From JBBROS01 sp965217935 (GTDB lineage: Bacteria; Pseudomonadota; Alphaproteobacteria; Acetobacterales; Acetobacteraceae): a stretch of DNA of 64,000 bases. The stretch's first letter is position 1. Every line of letters begins with the position of its first letter. Below the pieces are notes generated by a model. The model was not told the origin of the DNA and did no database searches. It saw only the letters and a program-made list of their open reading frames with translations. Where the stretch lies: the NCBI GenBank assembly GCA_965217935.1, contig OZ244581.1:1-64000 (forward strand). The letters are read 5' to 3'. Below, one piece after another: positions 42,120-52,849 of the stretch. The translations under genes were made by a program, and so were the position numbers.

Positions 42120-42677
42120 ATGCCGGCCGTTTGGGGCTACGCAAGGGTCAGCCGGGAGGATCAGGCGCTCGCTCTTCAGCTCGATGCGCTGGAGGCCGCC
42201 GGTGTGCCGTCCGCCAACGTCGTGCAGGAGAAAGAGTCCGGAGCCCGACAGCGGCCTGTCTTCGACGCCATGCTGAAGAAGCTGAAGACGGGCGATAGCC
42301 TGGTCGCCTGGAAGGTCGATCGCCTGGGACGCGACGCGCTGGCCGCGCTGACGGTGGCGCGCGACCTCGATGCGCGTGGCGTCCGGATCGTCATCACGAC
42401 CCTTGGCGTGGACAGCTCCACCCCGGCCGGGCGTATGGTGTTCGGCGTGCTGGCCCAACTCGCCGAGTTTGAGCGGGCAACCCTCATCGAGCGGACCAAC
42501 GCCGTCTTGGCGGCAGCGAAGAAGCGCGGACAGCGCCTCGGCCGCCGTCACAGCCTCACCCCGCATCAGCAGCAGGAAGCAAAGCGGATGCGGGAGAAGG
42601 ACGATAAGACCTATGCCGAGATCGCGGCGTTGTTCAGTGTGTCGCGGTCGGTCGTTTGGCGATCGGTCAACGCGTAA
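42120..42677 (+). CDS. tnpR: Transposon resolvase TnpR
   Basis: A 185-residue serine recombinase that resolves cointegrates. The catalytic serine is in WGYARVSREDQALALQ, the conserved arginines in SLVAWKVDRLGRDALAAL, then the E helix LAQLAEFERATLIERTNAVL and a C-terminal HTH (EKDDKTYAEIAALFSVSRSV). Length and residues are normal. The upstream 170 bases, which the miniature element at 5.5-6.0 kb also carries, should be the res site. The tnpA start follows 39 bases later. Confidence 0.9.
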   Translation: MPAVWGYARVSREDQALALQLDALEAAGVPSANVVQEKESGARQRPVFDAMLKKLKTGDSLVAWKVDRLGRDALAALTVARDLDARGVRIVITTLGVDSSTPAGRMVFGVLAQLAEFERATLIERTNAVLAAAKKRGQRLGRRHSLTPHQQQEAKRMREKDDKTYAEIAALFSVSRSVVWRSVNA

Positions 42678-42716
42678 GGGAAACAACGCGCTGGATACGG
42701 GAATGCGCCGTCGTCG

Positions 42717-45663
42717 ATGGCAGACCCGGTGAACAAGACGCAGCGGCGTCGGTGGGAGCATCGGTATCTCGGCGACGAGCGCTTTCCGGATGGATTGTCA
42801 GCCCTTGAGATCGAGCACTTCTTCACGCTCGACGAGAAGGAGCTTGCCAGCGTCCGGGAGCGCCGGAGCGCCTTGAACCGGATGGCGCTCGCCCTGCAGG
42901 TCGGCTTCCTCAAGATGACCGGCAACACGCTCAACTCCGTCGAGCGCATCCCGGCGGACATCCTCGCCCACCTCGGTCGGCAACTCGGCTGCGAGCCGCC
43001 GCGCATCGCCTCGATCCGAGCCTTCTATGGCCGGCGCCGGCGGACCTTGTCCGAGCATCACGCGGCGGCCCTCCATCTGCTCGGACGCAGCGAACTTACA
43101 TCGCATGCCGAGCGCGGGCTGGTCGCCCATATGCGCCGCGAAGCAACCGCGGTGTTCGATCACGCCGACCTCATGGCGTCGGTCCGACTGTGGCTGATCG
43201 AGCATCACTACCTCATGCTCCGCGAGCGCGACATGCGTCGCCATGTCGCCGCTGCGCGCCGGCATCATGAACAAGCCCTGTTCAAGGCTGTCATCGCCGC
43301 AGCGCTGTCTGAGCGGGCGACCTGGGTGTCGCGCCTTCTGGCTTTGATCGAGGGTGACGAGATCAGCCACCTCGAATAGCTGGGTGCCGTGCCGTCAAGC
43401 AAGGCGACCAAAGGCCTGGAGGAGCAAACCGAGAAGATCGGGTTTCTCAAGGAATTGGGTGCCGCCCAGCTCGTCCTGCCGGATTTGCCAGTGGCTGGGT
43501 TGGAACATTTCGCGCGGCGGATCACGTCGCGCAGGCCCGTGACCCTGAAGCGGATCAAGGACCCGCACCGGACCATCGAGATCGCCTGTTTCCTGCGGTT
43601 GGAGATGCTGCGGCTTACGGATGCCAGCCTGACGCTGCTTGATCACCGGATCGCGGCCCTGTGGCGCGGTGCCCGGGAGCGTGCCGACGACGCGAGGGAA
43701 AGCCGGTTGCGGCGCTTCCGGGAGCTGCTGGGCGACCTCGCCGGATTGGCCGGCGACGAAGCGCTCGACGCCGCCGAACTGCGGTCGTGGCTGCAGGCGT
43801 TGATCGCCCGCTTCGAACCAGAGCGCGACGCGACTCAGGTCGCCGCCATCCGCCAGGAACTTGGACGCAGATCGCCGGACCTGGCCCGGCTGCTCAAGAC
43901 GGCGCGCGCGGCCGCGTTGGCGGTCCCCGCCGACCACCGGCTCACCGCCGCGTTTGCGACCCTCGATGCCCTTGCAGCGTCATCCGCCTCCGCATTGCCG
44001 GAGGGGCACGCACAGCCGTTCGGCGCATCTTGGCAGGGTCTCATCGACCAGCCGGACCGGACCGCGGCGTTGGGCTGCTTTCGCGCCGCGACCTTGATGG
44101 CCCTCAAGCGAGCGCTGCGGAACCGGTCGGTCTCCGTCGCTCATAGCCTTTCCTACCAGGCGCCCGAGGACAGGCTCATCCCCCTGAAGCTATGGCAGCG
44201 GGACCGAAAGCGCTTCATCCGCGACCTCAACCTACCGGCCCATGCGGAGGCCTACCTGCAGCCGCTTGAGGCGGGCCTGACCGCCGGGCTTGCGGCGCTG
44301 GCCGAGGCTGTCGAAGCCGGCACGGTCGCGATCGATGGCGACGAACTCCGGCTCCCTCGTCGCGAGCCGGGTTCGAAGGACCCGCGCGTCGAACCGGCAC
44401 GCCAGGCGATCGCGCGGGTCATCGGCGACACTCAGTTTCCGAACGTCCTGATCGAGGTCGATGGCCTGACCCGGTTCTCCTGGATCCTGCTCGGACGCCC
44501 GGCCCGGTCGGAGCAGGAACTGGTCACGCTCTATGCCGGTTTGCTGGGCCTGGGCTCCGATCTGTCGATGGCCGAACTCACGCGCATGGTGCCGTCCATC
44601 GCGGCCGACAGCCTTGGGCAGATGGCGCTCAAGATCGAGGCCGATGGGCGGCTGCGCGCCGCCAACGATGCGGTGCTGGGCTTCATGCGCGAGCACCGGG
44701 TCGCGACCCTGTGGGGACGCGGCCTGTTCGCCTCGGCCGACATGATGAGCCTGGAGGCGACGCGCTATCTCTGGTCGGCACGGCTCGACCCTCGCCGGCA
44801 AACCTATGCAGTCGGAACCTATGCCCATGTGCTCGATCAGTGGGGCATCCTCTACGACCAGCCGATCGTCCTGAACCGCCGGCAAGCGGGTGCTGCCATC
44901 GAAGGCGCCTTGCGCCAGGGCCAGGTCGGCCAGTTGGAGCGTGTCGCAGTGGACACGCACGGCTTCACGCATTTCGCCATGACGCTCGCCAAATTTGTGG
45001 GCTTCGATCTGTGTCCCCGGCTGGCAAGGCTGAAGAAACGGCGGCTCTATTTGCCGAGAGGGCTCGGCGTCCCGCCGATCTTGCAGCCAATTGTGGCCGA
45101 AACCGTCTCCCGCCGCGCGATTGCCCGCGGTTGGGACGGATTGCTTCGGCTGGGTGCCTCGGTCAAGCACGGCTGGTATCCGGCGACGGAGGCGCTCGAC
45201 CGCTTCAGCTCGGCCGCCGCCGGCGATCCCGTCTACGAAGCCGGCGACGCTTTGGGCAAGCTGCTTCGCACGCTCTATCTTTGCGACTATCTCAGCAATC
45301 CGACCTTCCGTGGGGACATCCTCGATCTGCTCAATCAAGGCGAGGCCGTGCATAGCCTCCAACGGGCGATCCACAACGGCGGGATCACCGCGAAACACGG
45401 CCGCTCCACGGAGCAACTTGTCGCCATCTCCGGGGCACTCACGCTGCTCGCGAACATCATCATGGCCTTGGAACACCCATCGCCTCCAGGCCGTGATCGA
45501 CCAAGTGCCGAATGATCATCCCGACGAGGTGCTGAGCCGCTTGGCGCCGATCGGACACAAGCACATCAACATGCGCGGCATTCTCAGGTTTGACTTTGCC
45601 CAGCACGCATCAGGCTTGTTTCGGCACGCACCCATCATCGAAGACAAACATATATCGAAATGA
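42717..45663 (+). pseudogene. tnpA: Tn3-family transposase TnpA with in-frame amber codon and 3' frameshift
   Basis: The N-terminal 220 codons (DUF4158-type: RRWEHRYLGDERFPDGLSAL onwards) end at a TAG at 43377-43379. Translation continues in the same frame (LGAVPSSKATKGLEEQTEKI) through the DDE domain: LIEVDGLTRFSWILLGRPAR, AVDTHGFTHFAMTLAKFVGF, and HNGGITAKHGRSTEQLVAIS with the Glu region. At about 45472 an extra base shifts the frame; the normal end AWNTHRLQAVIDQVPNDHPD and LAPIGHKHINMRGILRF lies in the next frame and stops at 45663. Apart from these two lesions it is full length, about 980 residues. Confidence 0.88.
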
Positions 45664-45775
45664 AAAGCTGATTTCGTAATCATATCAGCGTGTTGCCATG
45701 CTGCTGGCGATGCAAACTGTTGAAAGATAGCGTTTTTCAGATCGGCACTTTTGGCATGGAGGTTACGACAAGGCC

Positions 45776-46736
45776 TATTTGCGAGACGGAGGGAAGCGAT
45801 TCGGCCTGGGTAGGGCGCGATCCGATAAACCCGGGACGGTTCACCAGACGCTCGGGTGGAGAACGCCCGCCGAGGCGTTTGACCAGGCGCTGCGGTCAGC
45901 GCACATCGGCGTTGCGACAACCGGGTCAGACCGAGCACGACGCCTCCGAGGCCCACCGAGCGCTGCTGACAACCCATAGGCTGGCCGGGTCGACGAACCG
46001 GTGCGGAAAGCCAGACGAAAACGCCAAGGCGGAAAGCTTCATGATGAGATCGAAGGTCAAAACCGTCCACGAAACGTTTGAGAACGTCACTGCCAATCGT
46101 TCAAGGTCCACAACACGAAAAGGCCGCGCTCAGCTATCTCGGCCCCGTGCGGTTCGAGGATCAACGCGCCCGCCGGCAGGCAAGACAGCGGCTTGATCTT
46201 GTCCGCGTCCAGGGGCGCGCCCCATCGAACGTCTCGAACGTGCGCGCAATTCGCCGTCCGCCCTCGCGGATGCGGACGAGAGCCTGCCCGGGCCGGCGAT
46301 GACAGATGCCCTCTGCCACGGCCACGTTCTGATCGCCTGCGGCATGTCGATCGGTGCAGTTCCGCATAAAATTGCGAGGAAAACCGCTGAGCGGGAACCC
46401 GGTAGGGTGTCCCTCACGAAGGGATATGGGACAGGGCAATTTCATCAGTCCTGCCGCTTGACGCACGATCTCTCCCGCGGCCGGATCGAGCGTGACCGTT
46501 TGGCTGCCAGCCTGATCGCAATCAGGGCTGCGGTTCGCGCAGACATGCCTCCGCGAAGGCCCACGCTCCGCGAGGCCTGGTAAAACCTAAACGTCCGGGT
46601 TGAACGCCTCGCGTGCGTTGACCAGGGGCCTGAGGCCGCCGGCAGCGCCGGGCAGGCGGAGATTGTTACGTTTGCCTTGACATGATCTATGCTGCCGCTC
46701 CGAACATACACGTCAACGCGAGAGCAAACCGCACCG
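45776..46736 (+). other. Mosaic of transposase scraps upstream of hsdM
   Basis: About 960 bases with no intact gene. At 45830-45880 VHQTLGWRTPAEAFDQAL is the C-terminal end of an IS30-type transposase. At 45970-46190 NRCGKPDENAKAESFMMRSK, then FENVTANRS and LSYLGPVRFEDQRARRQ, is the end of an IS3-family OrfB with several shifts. From 46200 to 46736 I see no family; the hsdM promoter should lie in the last 150 bases. Confidence 0.6.
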
Positions 46737-48275
46737 ATGCTGACAGGCGACATCCGCAACCAAGTCGACCAGATCTGGAACAGCTTCTGGACCGGCGGCA
46801 TCTCCAACCCGCTCGAAGTGATCGAGCAGATCACCTGCCTGCTGTTCATCCGCCGGCTCGACGAGCTGGACACGCTGGAGGAGCGCAAGGCCGCCCGCAC
46901 CGGGCGGGCGCCCGAGCGGCGCATCTTCCCCGAGGGCGCCGACGCGAAAGGGCGCCCCTTTGCGGACCTGCGCTGGAGCCGGTTCCAGAACATGGCCCCC
47001 GCCGAGATGTTCGAGATCGTGGCCGAGCGCGTCTTCCCTTTCCTGCGCACGCTGGGCGGCGACGGCTCCACCTATGCCCAGCACATGAAGGACGCCCGCT
47101 TCACCATCCCGACCCCGGCGCTGCTCGCGCGCGTGGTCGATATGCTCGACCGGCTGCCGATGGAGGGGCGCGACACCAAGGGCGATCTGTATGAATACAT
47201 GCTCGGCAAGATCGCGAGCGCCGGGCAGAACGGGCAGTTCCGCACGCCGCGGCACATCATCGAGCTCATGGTGGCGATGGCCGCGCCCACGCCCGGCGAC
47301 GTGATCGTCGACCCGGCCTGCGGCACCGCGGGGTTCCTGGTCGCCGCCGGGGAATACCTGCGCCGGCATCACCCCGAGGCGCTGCGCGACGACGCGCTGC
47401 GGCGGCACTTCCACGGCGGCCTGTTCCACGGGTTCGACTTCGACGGCGCCATGCTGCGCATCGGCAGCATGAACATGATGCTGCACGGCGTGGAGAACCC
47501 CGGCATCCGCTATCGCGACAGCCTGGCGCAAGGGCACGCGGACGACGCGGACCGCTACTCGCTGGTGCTGGCCAACCCGCCCTTCGCCGGCTCGCTCGAC
47601 GCCGAGACGGTGGCGAAAGACCTCACCCGGGTGGTGCAGACCCGCAAGACCGAGCTGCTGTTCCTGGCCTTGGTGCTGCGCCTGCTCAAGCCCGGCGGGC
47701 GCGCGGCGGTGATCGTGCCGGACGGGGTGCTGTTCGGCGCGTCCAAGGCGCACAAGGCGCTGCGGCGGATGCTGGTCGAGGAGCAGAAGCTGGACGGCGT
47801 CGTGTCGCTGCCGTCCGGCGCGTTCCGCCCGTATGCCGGGGTGTCGACCGCGATCCTGCTGTTCACGCGGACGGACAGCGGCGGCACGGACGGCGTGTGG
47901 TTCTACGACATGCAGGCGGACGGGTTTTCGCTCGACGACAAGCGCGCGGCCCTGCTGCCCGAGGCCAAGCTGGGGGCCGTGCCCGCGGAGGCGCTGAGCG
48001 AGGCGGAGCAGGCGCGCAACAACCTGCCGGACGCGCTGGCGCGGTGGCGGCAGCGCGACGGCGCGGAACGCGAACGGGCGCGCACGGCGCAGAGCTTCGT
48101 GGTGCCGCGGGCGGAGATCGCGGGGGCGGGGTGGGACTTGTCGGTCAACCGCTACAAGGAGACGGCGCGGGCGGAGGCGGCGCATCGCTCGCCGCGGGAG
48201 ATTTTGAAGGAGCTGGGGCGGCTGGAGGATGAGATACGGGAAGGGATGCGGGCTTTGGAAGGGATGCTGGGGTGA
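46737..48275 (+). CDS. hsdM: Type I restriction-modification methyltransferase subunit HsdM
   Basis: A 512-residue adenine-N6 methyltransferase subunit. The N-terminal HsdM helical domain is QVDQIWNSFWTGGISNPLEV, LLFIRRLDELDTLEERKAAR. SAM-binding motif I is VIVDPACGTAGFLVAAGEYL, the catalytic motif IV is YSLVLANPPFAGSLDAETVA (NPPF). AVIVPDGVLFGASKAHKALR follows. It joins HsdS to methylate the host's own sites. The ATG at 46737 is where homology starts; the frame is open 16 codons upstream. Its stop overlaps the hsdS GTG start (GTGA). Intact. Confidence 0.93.
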   Translation: MLTGDIRNQVDQIWNSFWTGGISNPLEVIEQITCLLFIRRLDELDTLEERKAARTGRAPERRIFPEGADAKGRPFADLRWSRFQNMAPAEMFEIVAERVFPFLRTLGGDGSTYAQHMKDARFTIPTPALLARVVDMLDRLPMEGRDTKGDLYEYMLGKIASAGQNGQFRTPRHIIELMVAMAAPTPGDVIVDPACGTAGFLVAAGEYLRRHHPEALRDDALRRHFHGGLFHGFDFDGAMLRIGSMNMMLHGVENPGIRYRDSLAQGHADDADRYSLVLANPPFAGSLDAETVAKDLTRVVQTRKTELLFLALVLRLLKPGGRAAVIVPDGVLFGASKAHKALRRMLVEEQKLDGVVSLPSGAFRPYAGVSTAILLFTRTDSGGTDGVWFYDMQADGFSLDDKRAALLPEAKLGAVPAEALSEAEQARNNLPDALARWRQRDGAERERARTAQSFVVPRAEIAGAGWDLSVNRYKETARAEAAHRSPREILKELGRLEDEIREGMRALEGMLG

Positions 48276-49399
48276 CGCAAATGCAGACATTCTCGCTCTC
48301 GGACGTTTCCGACATTGTGCAAGGTGGCCGTCATGGTTTTTCAGGCAATGACTTTGTCGAAAAAGGCTATCCTGCATTCGGCGCTGGCGGACTAAACGGA
48401 TTCCTTCCAATATTTGAATTTGATCGTTCGGCCATTATTCTGTCGGCTATCGGTGCACGGTGTGGAAAATGCTTCTACACCGAAGGTAAGTGGTCGAGCT
48501 TAGCAAATACCCAGGTGATTTTTCCTCGCATAGACCGGGCAGACGTGCGCTTCCTTTGGTATCAACTAAACAACGAGGCGCGTTGGCATCGATCCGGCAC
48601 TGCCCAGCCGTTCATTAAACCTTCTGACGTGAAGTCCAGTCAGGTTTTTTTGCCACCCCTCCCCGAACAACGCCGCATCGCCGCCATCCTCGATCAGGCC
48701 GACGCGCTGCGGGCGAAGCGGCGGGCGGCGCTGGCGCACCTCGACGAGATGGCGCAGGCGATCTTTGTGGAGATGTTTGGTGATCCGTTGACGAACAAAC
48801 ATGATTGGCGTCTATCTCGGTTAGGGGACTTATCAACAAAGTTTTCGGATGGACCGTTTGGATCGAACCTGAAGTCATCGCATTATGTCGAAGCGGGAAT
48901 TCGAGTAATCCGGCTGCAAAACATTGGTGTTGGTAAATTTCTTGATGAGGATCGCGCTTTTATCTCCAACCAGCACTTTGAAACCCTGAAACGACATGAT
49001 TGTCGCCCCGGTGATGTGCTTATTGGCACACTAGGAAACCCCAATCTTCGCGCTGTGATACAACCTACATGGCTAACTCTAGCTCTCAACAAAGCAGATT
49101 GTGTCCAGATGCGACCAGATGAGGCGAAAGTTACGGCTGAGTTTATTGAAGCTCTGCTAAATCATCCCTCAACGGAACAGGGCGCTCAGAATCGAATTGT
49201 CGGACAGACACGCCTTCGCATCAGCATGGGCCGTCTTCGAGAAATGGAAGTTCCGGTTCCTCCGTTGCCGCTGCAGCAAGATTTCAGCAACAAGTATGGC
49301 AAGCTGGAAGCCATGCACAAGCAGCACGTAATAGCCCTTTCAGAAGCTGACTCCCTCTTCGCCTCCCTCCAACACCAAGCCTTCCGCGGAGACCTCTGA
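48272..49399 (+). CDS. hsdS: Type I restriction-modification specificity subunit HsdS
   Basis: A 375-residue subunit that reads the bipartite DNA target. Two target-recognition domains (residues about 5-125 and 180-310) are separated by conserved helices: PPLPEQRRIAAILDQADALR and AKRRAALAHLDEMAQAIFVE, with a shorter match PPLPLQQDFSNKYGKLEAMH at the end. The recognition domains are visibly more AT-rich than the central helix and than hsdM/hsdR, which suggests domain exchange by recombination. Start is GTG overlapping the hsdM stop. The sequence specificity cannot be predicted by eye. Confidence 0.92.
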   Translation: MTQMQTFSLSDVSDIVQGGRHGFSGNDFVEKGYPAFGAGGLNGFLPIFEFDRSAIILSAIGARCGKCFYTEGKWSSLANTQVIFPRIDRADVRFLWYQLNNEARWHRSGTAQPFIKPSDVKSSQVFLPPLPEQRRIAAILDQADALRAKRRAALAHLDEMAQAIFVEMFGDPLTNKHDWRLSRLGDLSTKFSDGPFGSNLKSSHYVEAGIRVIRLQNIGVGKFLDEDRAFISNQHFETLKRHDCRPGDVLIGTLGNPNLRAVIQPTWLTLALNKADCVQMRPDEAKVTAEFIEALLNHPSTEQGAQNRIVGQTRLRISMGRLREMEVPVPPLPLQQDFSNKYGKLEAMHKQHVIALSEADSLFASLQHQAFRGDL

Positions 49400-52300
49400 A
49401 TGTCGCAGTTCGGTTTCCTGCGCCCCGAATGGCCCGACATTCACGACGCCGCCGCGCAAGCCGAGCGCCAGGCCCTGTCCGACCCCCGCGCCGCCCTGTT
49501 CTACGCCCGCCGCAGCCTCGAACTCATCATGGCCTGGCTGTACAAGGCCGACCGCCGCCTCGGCCCGGCCTACAACGACAGCCTCAGCGCCCTGATCCAA
49601 GGCCCCGGCTTCCGCGCCGTCGCCGGGCCGGGCCTCGTGGCCAAGGCCAGCTACGTCAAGGACGCCGGCAACAAGGCCGTGCATCGCGGCGGCGCCATCC
49701 ACGAGAGCGACGCCCGCGCCGGGTTGAGCGAGCTGTTCCACCTCGCCTTCTGGCTCGCCCGCACCTACGCGCGCGGGGACAAGCCCGCCGACGCGCTCGC
49801 CTTCGACCCCGCCCGCCTGCCGCGGCCCATTGCCCAGGTCGCGCGCGTCACGCTTGACCAGCTTCGCAAGCGCGAGGCCGAGCTGCGCGAGCGCGACGAG
49901 GCGCTGGCCCGGCTGCGCGCCGGCGAGGCCGAGCGCGACGCCGAGATCAAGCGGCTGCAGGACGAGGTCGCCGCCGCCCGGGCCGCCAACGCCGCCCGGC
50001 CCGACACGCACGACTACAACGAGGCCGAGACCCGCAGCCGCATCATCGACCACCTGCTGCGCGAGGCCGGCTGGGACCCGGAGGCCGCCGACGCGACGGA
50101 ATACCCGGTCCGGGGCTTGCCGACCGCATCCGGGCAGGGCCGCGCCGATTACGTGCTGTGGGGCGACGACGGGCGCCCGCTCGCGGTTGTCGAGGCCAAG
50201 GCGACGCGGCACGACGCGGGCCGCGGCCAGCAGCAGGCCAAGCTGTATGCCGACGCGCTGGAGGCCATGCACGGGCGCCGGCCCGTCATGTTCATGTCCA
50301 ACGGCTACGAGCATTGGATCTGGGACGACGCGCGCGACCCGCCGCGCCGGGTGCAGGGGTTCTACAAGAAGGACGAGCTGGCCTTGCTGATCCAGCGCCG
50401 CACCCTGCGGCGCCCGCTGAAGGACGCCGAGGCCGACGGGCGGATCGCTGACCGTTATTACCAGGCCCGCGCCATCCGCCGCATCGCCGAGGCGTTCGAG
50501 ACGCAGCGCCGCCGCAAGGCGCTCGTCGTCATGGCGACCGGGGCGGGCAAGACGCGGACCGTGATCGCGCTGGCCGACCTGCTGATGCGCGCCAACTGGG
50601 CCAAGCGGGTGCTGTTCCTGGCCGACCGGGTGGCGCTGGTGGATCAGGCGGCGAAGGCGTTCCGGGAACACCTGCCCTCCGCCGCGCCGGTGAACCTGCT
50701 TGCCGACAAGGCCGGGCAAGGCCGGGTCTATCTGTCGACGTATCCGACCATGATGGGGCTGATCGAGGAGGAGCAGAACGGCCAGCGCCGGTTCGGCCCG
50801 GGGCATTTCGACCTCATCGTCGTCGATGAGGCGCACCGCTCGATCTACAGCAAGTACGGCGCCATTTTCAGCTGGTTCGACGGGCTGCTGGTGGGGCTGA
50901 CGGCGACGCCGAAGGACGAGATCGACCGCAACACCTACGGCCTGTTCGGCCTTGATTCCGGCGTGCCCACCGACGCCTACCCGATGGAGGACGCGGTTCA
51001 TGACGGGTTCCTCGTGCCGATGCGGGCCGTGTCGGTGCCGCTCCGGTTCCAGCGCGAGGGCATCCGCTACGACGCGCTTTCGGACGAGGAGAAAGACCGC
51101 TGGGACGCGCTGGACTGGGGCGGGGAGGACGGGCCGCCGGAGCAGGTGGACGCCAACGAGGTCAACAAGTGGCTGTTCAACGCGGACACGGTGGACAAGG
51201 TGCTGCAGCACCTGATGACGCGCGGGCAGCGCGTGGAGGACGGGGACCGGTTGGCCAAGACCATCGTCTTCGCCAAGAACCACGCCCATGCCGAGTTCAT
51301 CCGGGAGCGGTTCGACGCCAATTATCCGCAGCACGCCGGGCACTTCGCGCGGGTGATCGATTTCAAGGTGGATCGCGCGCAGAGCCTGATCGGCGACTTC
51401 TCGGGGGCCAATACAGCGCCGCACATCGCCATCAGCGTGGACATGCTGGACACCGGCATCGACGTGCCGGAGGTGGCGAACCTGGTGTTCTTCAAGCTGG
51501 TGCGCTCGAAAACGAAGTTCTGGCAGATGATCGGGCGCGGCGCCCGGCTCTGCCCCGGCCTGTTCGGGCCGGGCGTCGATAAGGAGTTCTTCTCCGTATT
51601 CGATTTCTGCCAGAACCTGGAGTTCTTCAGCCAGCCCGTCGCCACGGCCGAGGGCGCCGTCGGCGAGAGCTTGTCCGCCATGCTGTTCAAGGCCCGGCTG
51701 GAGCTGATCGGCGCGCTGGACGAAGCCCCGCCGCAAGCGGACCCGGCGCTGCGGGAGGGGGTTGCCGCCCATCTGCAGCGGGAGGTGGCGTCTATGACCC
51801 TGGACAACTTCCTCGTGCGCCCGCATCGGCGCCTGGTCGAGCAGTTTGCCGCGCCCGAGGCGTGGGCCAGGCTGACCGAGGCCGCGCGGCAGCGGCTGGC
51901 CGAGGACGTGGCCGCTCTGCCGGCCGGGCGCTTGCCGGAAGGCTTGGAGGCCAAGCAGTTCGATTTGCTGCTGCTGAACCTGCAACTCTGCGTGCTGGGC
52001 CGGCAAGCCGGGTTCCCGAAGCTGAAGGCCCGGGCCGTGCAGACCGCCGAGGCGCTGGAGGCGAAGGCCGCCATCCCGCTCGTGATGCGGCAGATGGAGC
52101 TTATCCAGGCGGTCCAGACCGAGGATTGGTGGCAGGACGTGACCGCCGGGATGCTTGAGCGCGCGCGCGTGGGCCTGCGCGGCCTGGTTTACCTGATCGA
52201 GCGCCGTCAGCGCCGGCCGATCTATACGGATTTCCAGGACGAGATCGGCCCGGCAACCGAGATCGCGTTCGGCGATGTCGCGCCGAGGGACGAGTTCGCC

Positions 52301-52762
52301 GCGTTCCGCCGCAAGATGCGCGCGTTCCTGCGCCAGCATCAGGACCACGTCGCCATCGTCAAGCTGCGGGGCAACCGGCAGCTTACGGCGACCGACCTGG
52401 AGGAGCTTGAACGCATGCTGAGCGAGAGCGGGGTGGGCAGTGCCGAGGACATCGAGCGCGCCAAGGCCGGCGCGGAGGGTCTCGGCCTGTTCGTCCGCTC
52501 GCTGGTCGGACTTGACCGCGCCGCGGCGAAGGCGGCGCTCGGGGATTTCATCGGCGGGCGAACGCTGACCGGCAGCCAGATCGAGATGGTCGACATGATC
52601 ATCGAGCACCTGACCGAGAACGGGGTCATGAGCCCCGGCAGGCTGTATGAGTCGCCGTTCGTGGACCTCAGCCCGGTCGGCATCGACGGCGTGTTCCCGC
52701 CCGGCGTGGTGGACGAGTTGGTGTCGGTGCTGGACGAGGTGAGAAGCCGCGCTGCCGCGTGA
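49400..52762 (+). CDS. hsdR: Type I restriction endonuclease subunit HsdR
   Basis: A 1120-residue translocase-nuclease. Residues 1-140 are a DUF4145-type N-terminal domain (PRAALFYARRSLELIMAWLY). A coiled coil (LRKREAELRERDEALARLRA) follows. The nuclease has the PD-(D/E)xK form ADYVLWGDDGRPLAVVEAKA. Helicase motifs: VVMATGAGKTRTVIALADLL (Walker A), FDLIVVDEAHRSIYSKYGAI (DEAH), VGLTATPKDEIDRNTYGLFG, and HIAISVDMLDTGIDVPEVAN with FWQMIGRGARLCPG. The C-terminal part binds HsdM. It cuts unmethylated DNA away from the site after ATP-driven translocation. It starts one codon after hsdS; all three genes form one operon. Confidence 0.93.
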   Translation: MSQFGFLRPEWPDIHDAAAQAERQALSDPRAALFYARRSLELIMAWLYKADRRLGPAYNDSLSALIQGPGFRAVAGPGLVAKASYVKDAGNKAVHRGGAIHESDARAGLSELFHLAFWLARTYARGDKPADALAFDPARLPRPIAQVARVTLDQLRKREAELRERDEALARLRAGEAERDAEIKRLQDEVAAARAANAARPDTHDYNEAETRSRIIDHLLREAGWDPEAADATEYPVRGLPTASGQGRADYVLWGDDGRPLAVVEAKATRHDAGRGQQQAKLYADALEAMHGRRPVMFMSNGYEHWIWDDARDPPRRVQGFYKKDELALLIQRRTLRRPLKDAEADGRIADRYYQARAIRRIAEAFETQRRRKALVVMATGAGKTRTVIALADLLMRANWAKRVLFLADRVALVDQAAKAFREHLPSAAPVNLLADKAGQGRVYLSTYPTMMGLIEEEQNGQRRFGPGHFDLIVVDEAHRSIYSKYGAIFSWFDGLLVGLTATPKDEIDRNTYGLFGLDSGVPTDAYPMEDAVHDGFLVPMRAVSVPLRFQREGIRYDALSDEEKDRWDALDWGGEDGPPEQVDANEVNKWLFNADTVDKVLQHLMTRGQRVEDGDRLAKTIVFAKNHAHAEFIRERFDANYPQHAGHFARVIDFKVDRAQSLIGDFSGANTAPHIAISVDMLDTGIDVPEVANLVFFKLVRSKTKFWQMIGRGARLCPGLFGPGVDKEFFSVFDFCQNLEFFSQPVATAEGAVGESLSAMLFKARLELIGALDEAPPQADPALREGVAAHLQREVASMTLDNFLVRPHRRLVEQFAAPEAWARLTEAARQRLAEDVAALPAGRLPEGLEAKQFDLLLLNLQLCVLGRQAGFPKLKARAVQTAEALEAKAAIPLVMRQMELIQAVQTEDWWQDVTAGMLERARVGLRGLVYLIERRQRRPIYTDFQDEIGPATEIAFGDVAPRDEFAAFRRKMRAFLRQHQDHVAIVKLRGNRQLTATDLEELERMLSESGVGSAEDIERAKAGAEGLGLFVRSLVGLDRAAAKAALGDFIGGRTLTGSQIEMVDMIIEHLTENGVMSPGRLYESPFVDLSPVGIDGVFPPGVVDELVSVLDEVRSRAAA

Positions 52763-52849
52763 CAGCGGCTGCCGGGCCGGTCGGGGGCGGGGCGGCTTCT
52801 TTGCTCGGCACGCAGCCCGAGATGCGAGCCGGCCAGGCCGCTCGCGCGG

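Larger units (their letters stand above)
41896..45775 (+). mobile_element. Tn3-family transposon (tnpR plus defective tnpA)
   Basis: A 3880-bp unit. Both ends read GGCCTTGTCGTAACCTCC inward, followed by TGCCAAAAGTGCCGATCTG; the likeness of the two ends continues in blocks for about 110 bases (GGCAACRC, CAGCTTTTC). It encodes a resolvase and a transposase in the same direction, with about 175 bases of res-like sequence before tnpR. The ends differ from the GGGG-type termini of the best-known Tn3 members. No 5-bp duplication is seen (CCCCT against TATTT). The miniature element at 5552-5991 is built from ends of the same type. Confidence 0.85.
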
